Source of the DNA: Triatoma infestans
Lineage: Eukaryota > Arthropoda > Insecta > Hemiptera > Reduviidae
Assembly (NCBI GenBank): GCA_011037195.1
Contig: JAAEAF010002546.1
Span: 62,001 to 126,000 of the forward strand
Direction of reading: 5' to 3'
Length of the DNA: 64,000 nt
How positions within the stretch are numbered: position 1 is the stretch's first letter; each line of letters starts with the position of its first letter. A program made the position numbers and the translations under genes. Of the stretch, positions 63,780 through 64,000 are shown in pieces. Under the pieces are notes generated by a model, which was not told the origin of the DNA, searched no databases, and saw only the letters and a list, made by a program, of their open reading frames with translations.

Positions 63780-64000
63780 ATTATTATTATTATTATTATA
63801 TGTGGCAATTATACTTTGCAAAACAAATAACTTTCACACACTAGTGAGAGAAAATAGTTATGTAGTAACTCACCCGTGTGTGAAAGTACAACTTTTATCA
63901 CTAAATTTAGTGTAATAATCGTCATATTATTTATTCAACGAATGTTTTTTAAGGTCTATGTATGTGTGTCTATGTTTGACAATAAAAATTTCTCAAAAAT
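63780..64000. other. AT-rich end of the window
   Basis: (ATT)n at 63777-63800; CTTTCACACACTAGTGAGAG and CACCCGTGTGTGAAAG (about 63831 and 63872) form an inverted repeat of CTTTCACACA-type. No gene. Confidence 0.4.

Overview
The window is nuclear DNA from an invertebrate animal: AT-rich, no operons, tRNA-derived SINEs, many decayed retrotransposons, one homeobox exon cut at the classical homeodomain intron, and one protein kinase gene. The BEL/Pao, Jockey-like, Penelope-like and mariner mixture fits an arthropod; a chelicerate is my guess but is not proven. Only two stretches look like host genes: an intact, apparently intronless PKA-type kinase (26019-27092, + strand) and an Rx/retinal-homeobox exon (38810 to about 39039, - strand). 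A possible last exon at 27967-28227 is unassigned. Nearly everything else is transposable-element sequence in several nested layers.

Layout. 0-4 kb: a 1.6-kb non-autonomous hAT-like element and a SINE tail. 4.06-9.92 kb: a nearly complete BEL/Pao element on the - strand, broken by frameshifts, with one full 269-bp LTR and one truncated LTR. 10.1-12.2 kb: the 5' part of a Ty3/Gypsy element; a separate 3' part (RNase H and integrase) lies at 23.9-25.2 kb. 12.2-16.4 kb: a non-LTR fragment, then a second, decayed BEL element interrupted by a Penelope-like piece. 17-22.3 kb: a fold-back element, two Jockey-like elements in opposite orientations, and a Penelope-like element with reverse transcriptase and GIY-YIG remnants. 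26-28.3 kb: the kinase and the possible exon. 27.3-62.7 kb: a sea of one dispersed repeat family (here called D) with about 295-bp internal periodicity, into which SINEs of three tRNA-headed families, non-LTR fragments, a mariner, a MITE and fold-back elements have inserted. The Rx exon lies in the middle of it.

The most interesting structure is a set of fold-back elements (families A, B and C). Each is a large inverted repeat whose arms carry a hammerhead-ribozyme-like core (CTGANGA, short stem, GAAAC, then GGTC). Family A elements insert as complete inverted dimers, shown by 12-15-bp target-site duplications at five loci. Seven cores keep the invariant residues, and some elements carry an intact core on each strand. 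Related but more decayed cores adjoin the Penelope-like elements in the window. Hammerhead motifs are known from Penelope-like retroelements; the inverted-dimer form mobilised as a unit is the part I consider worth pursuing.
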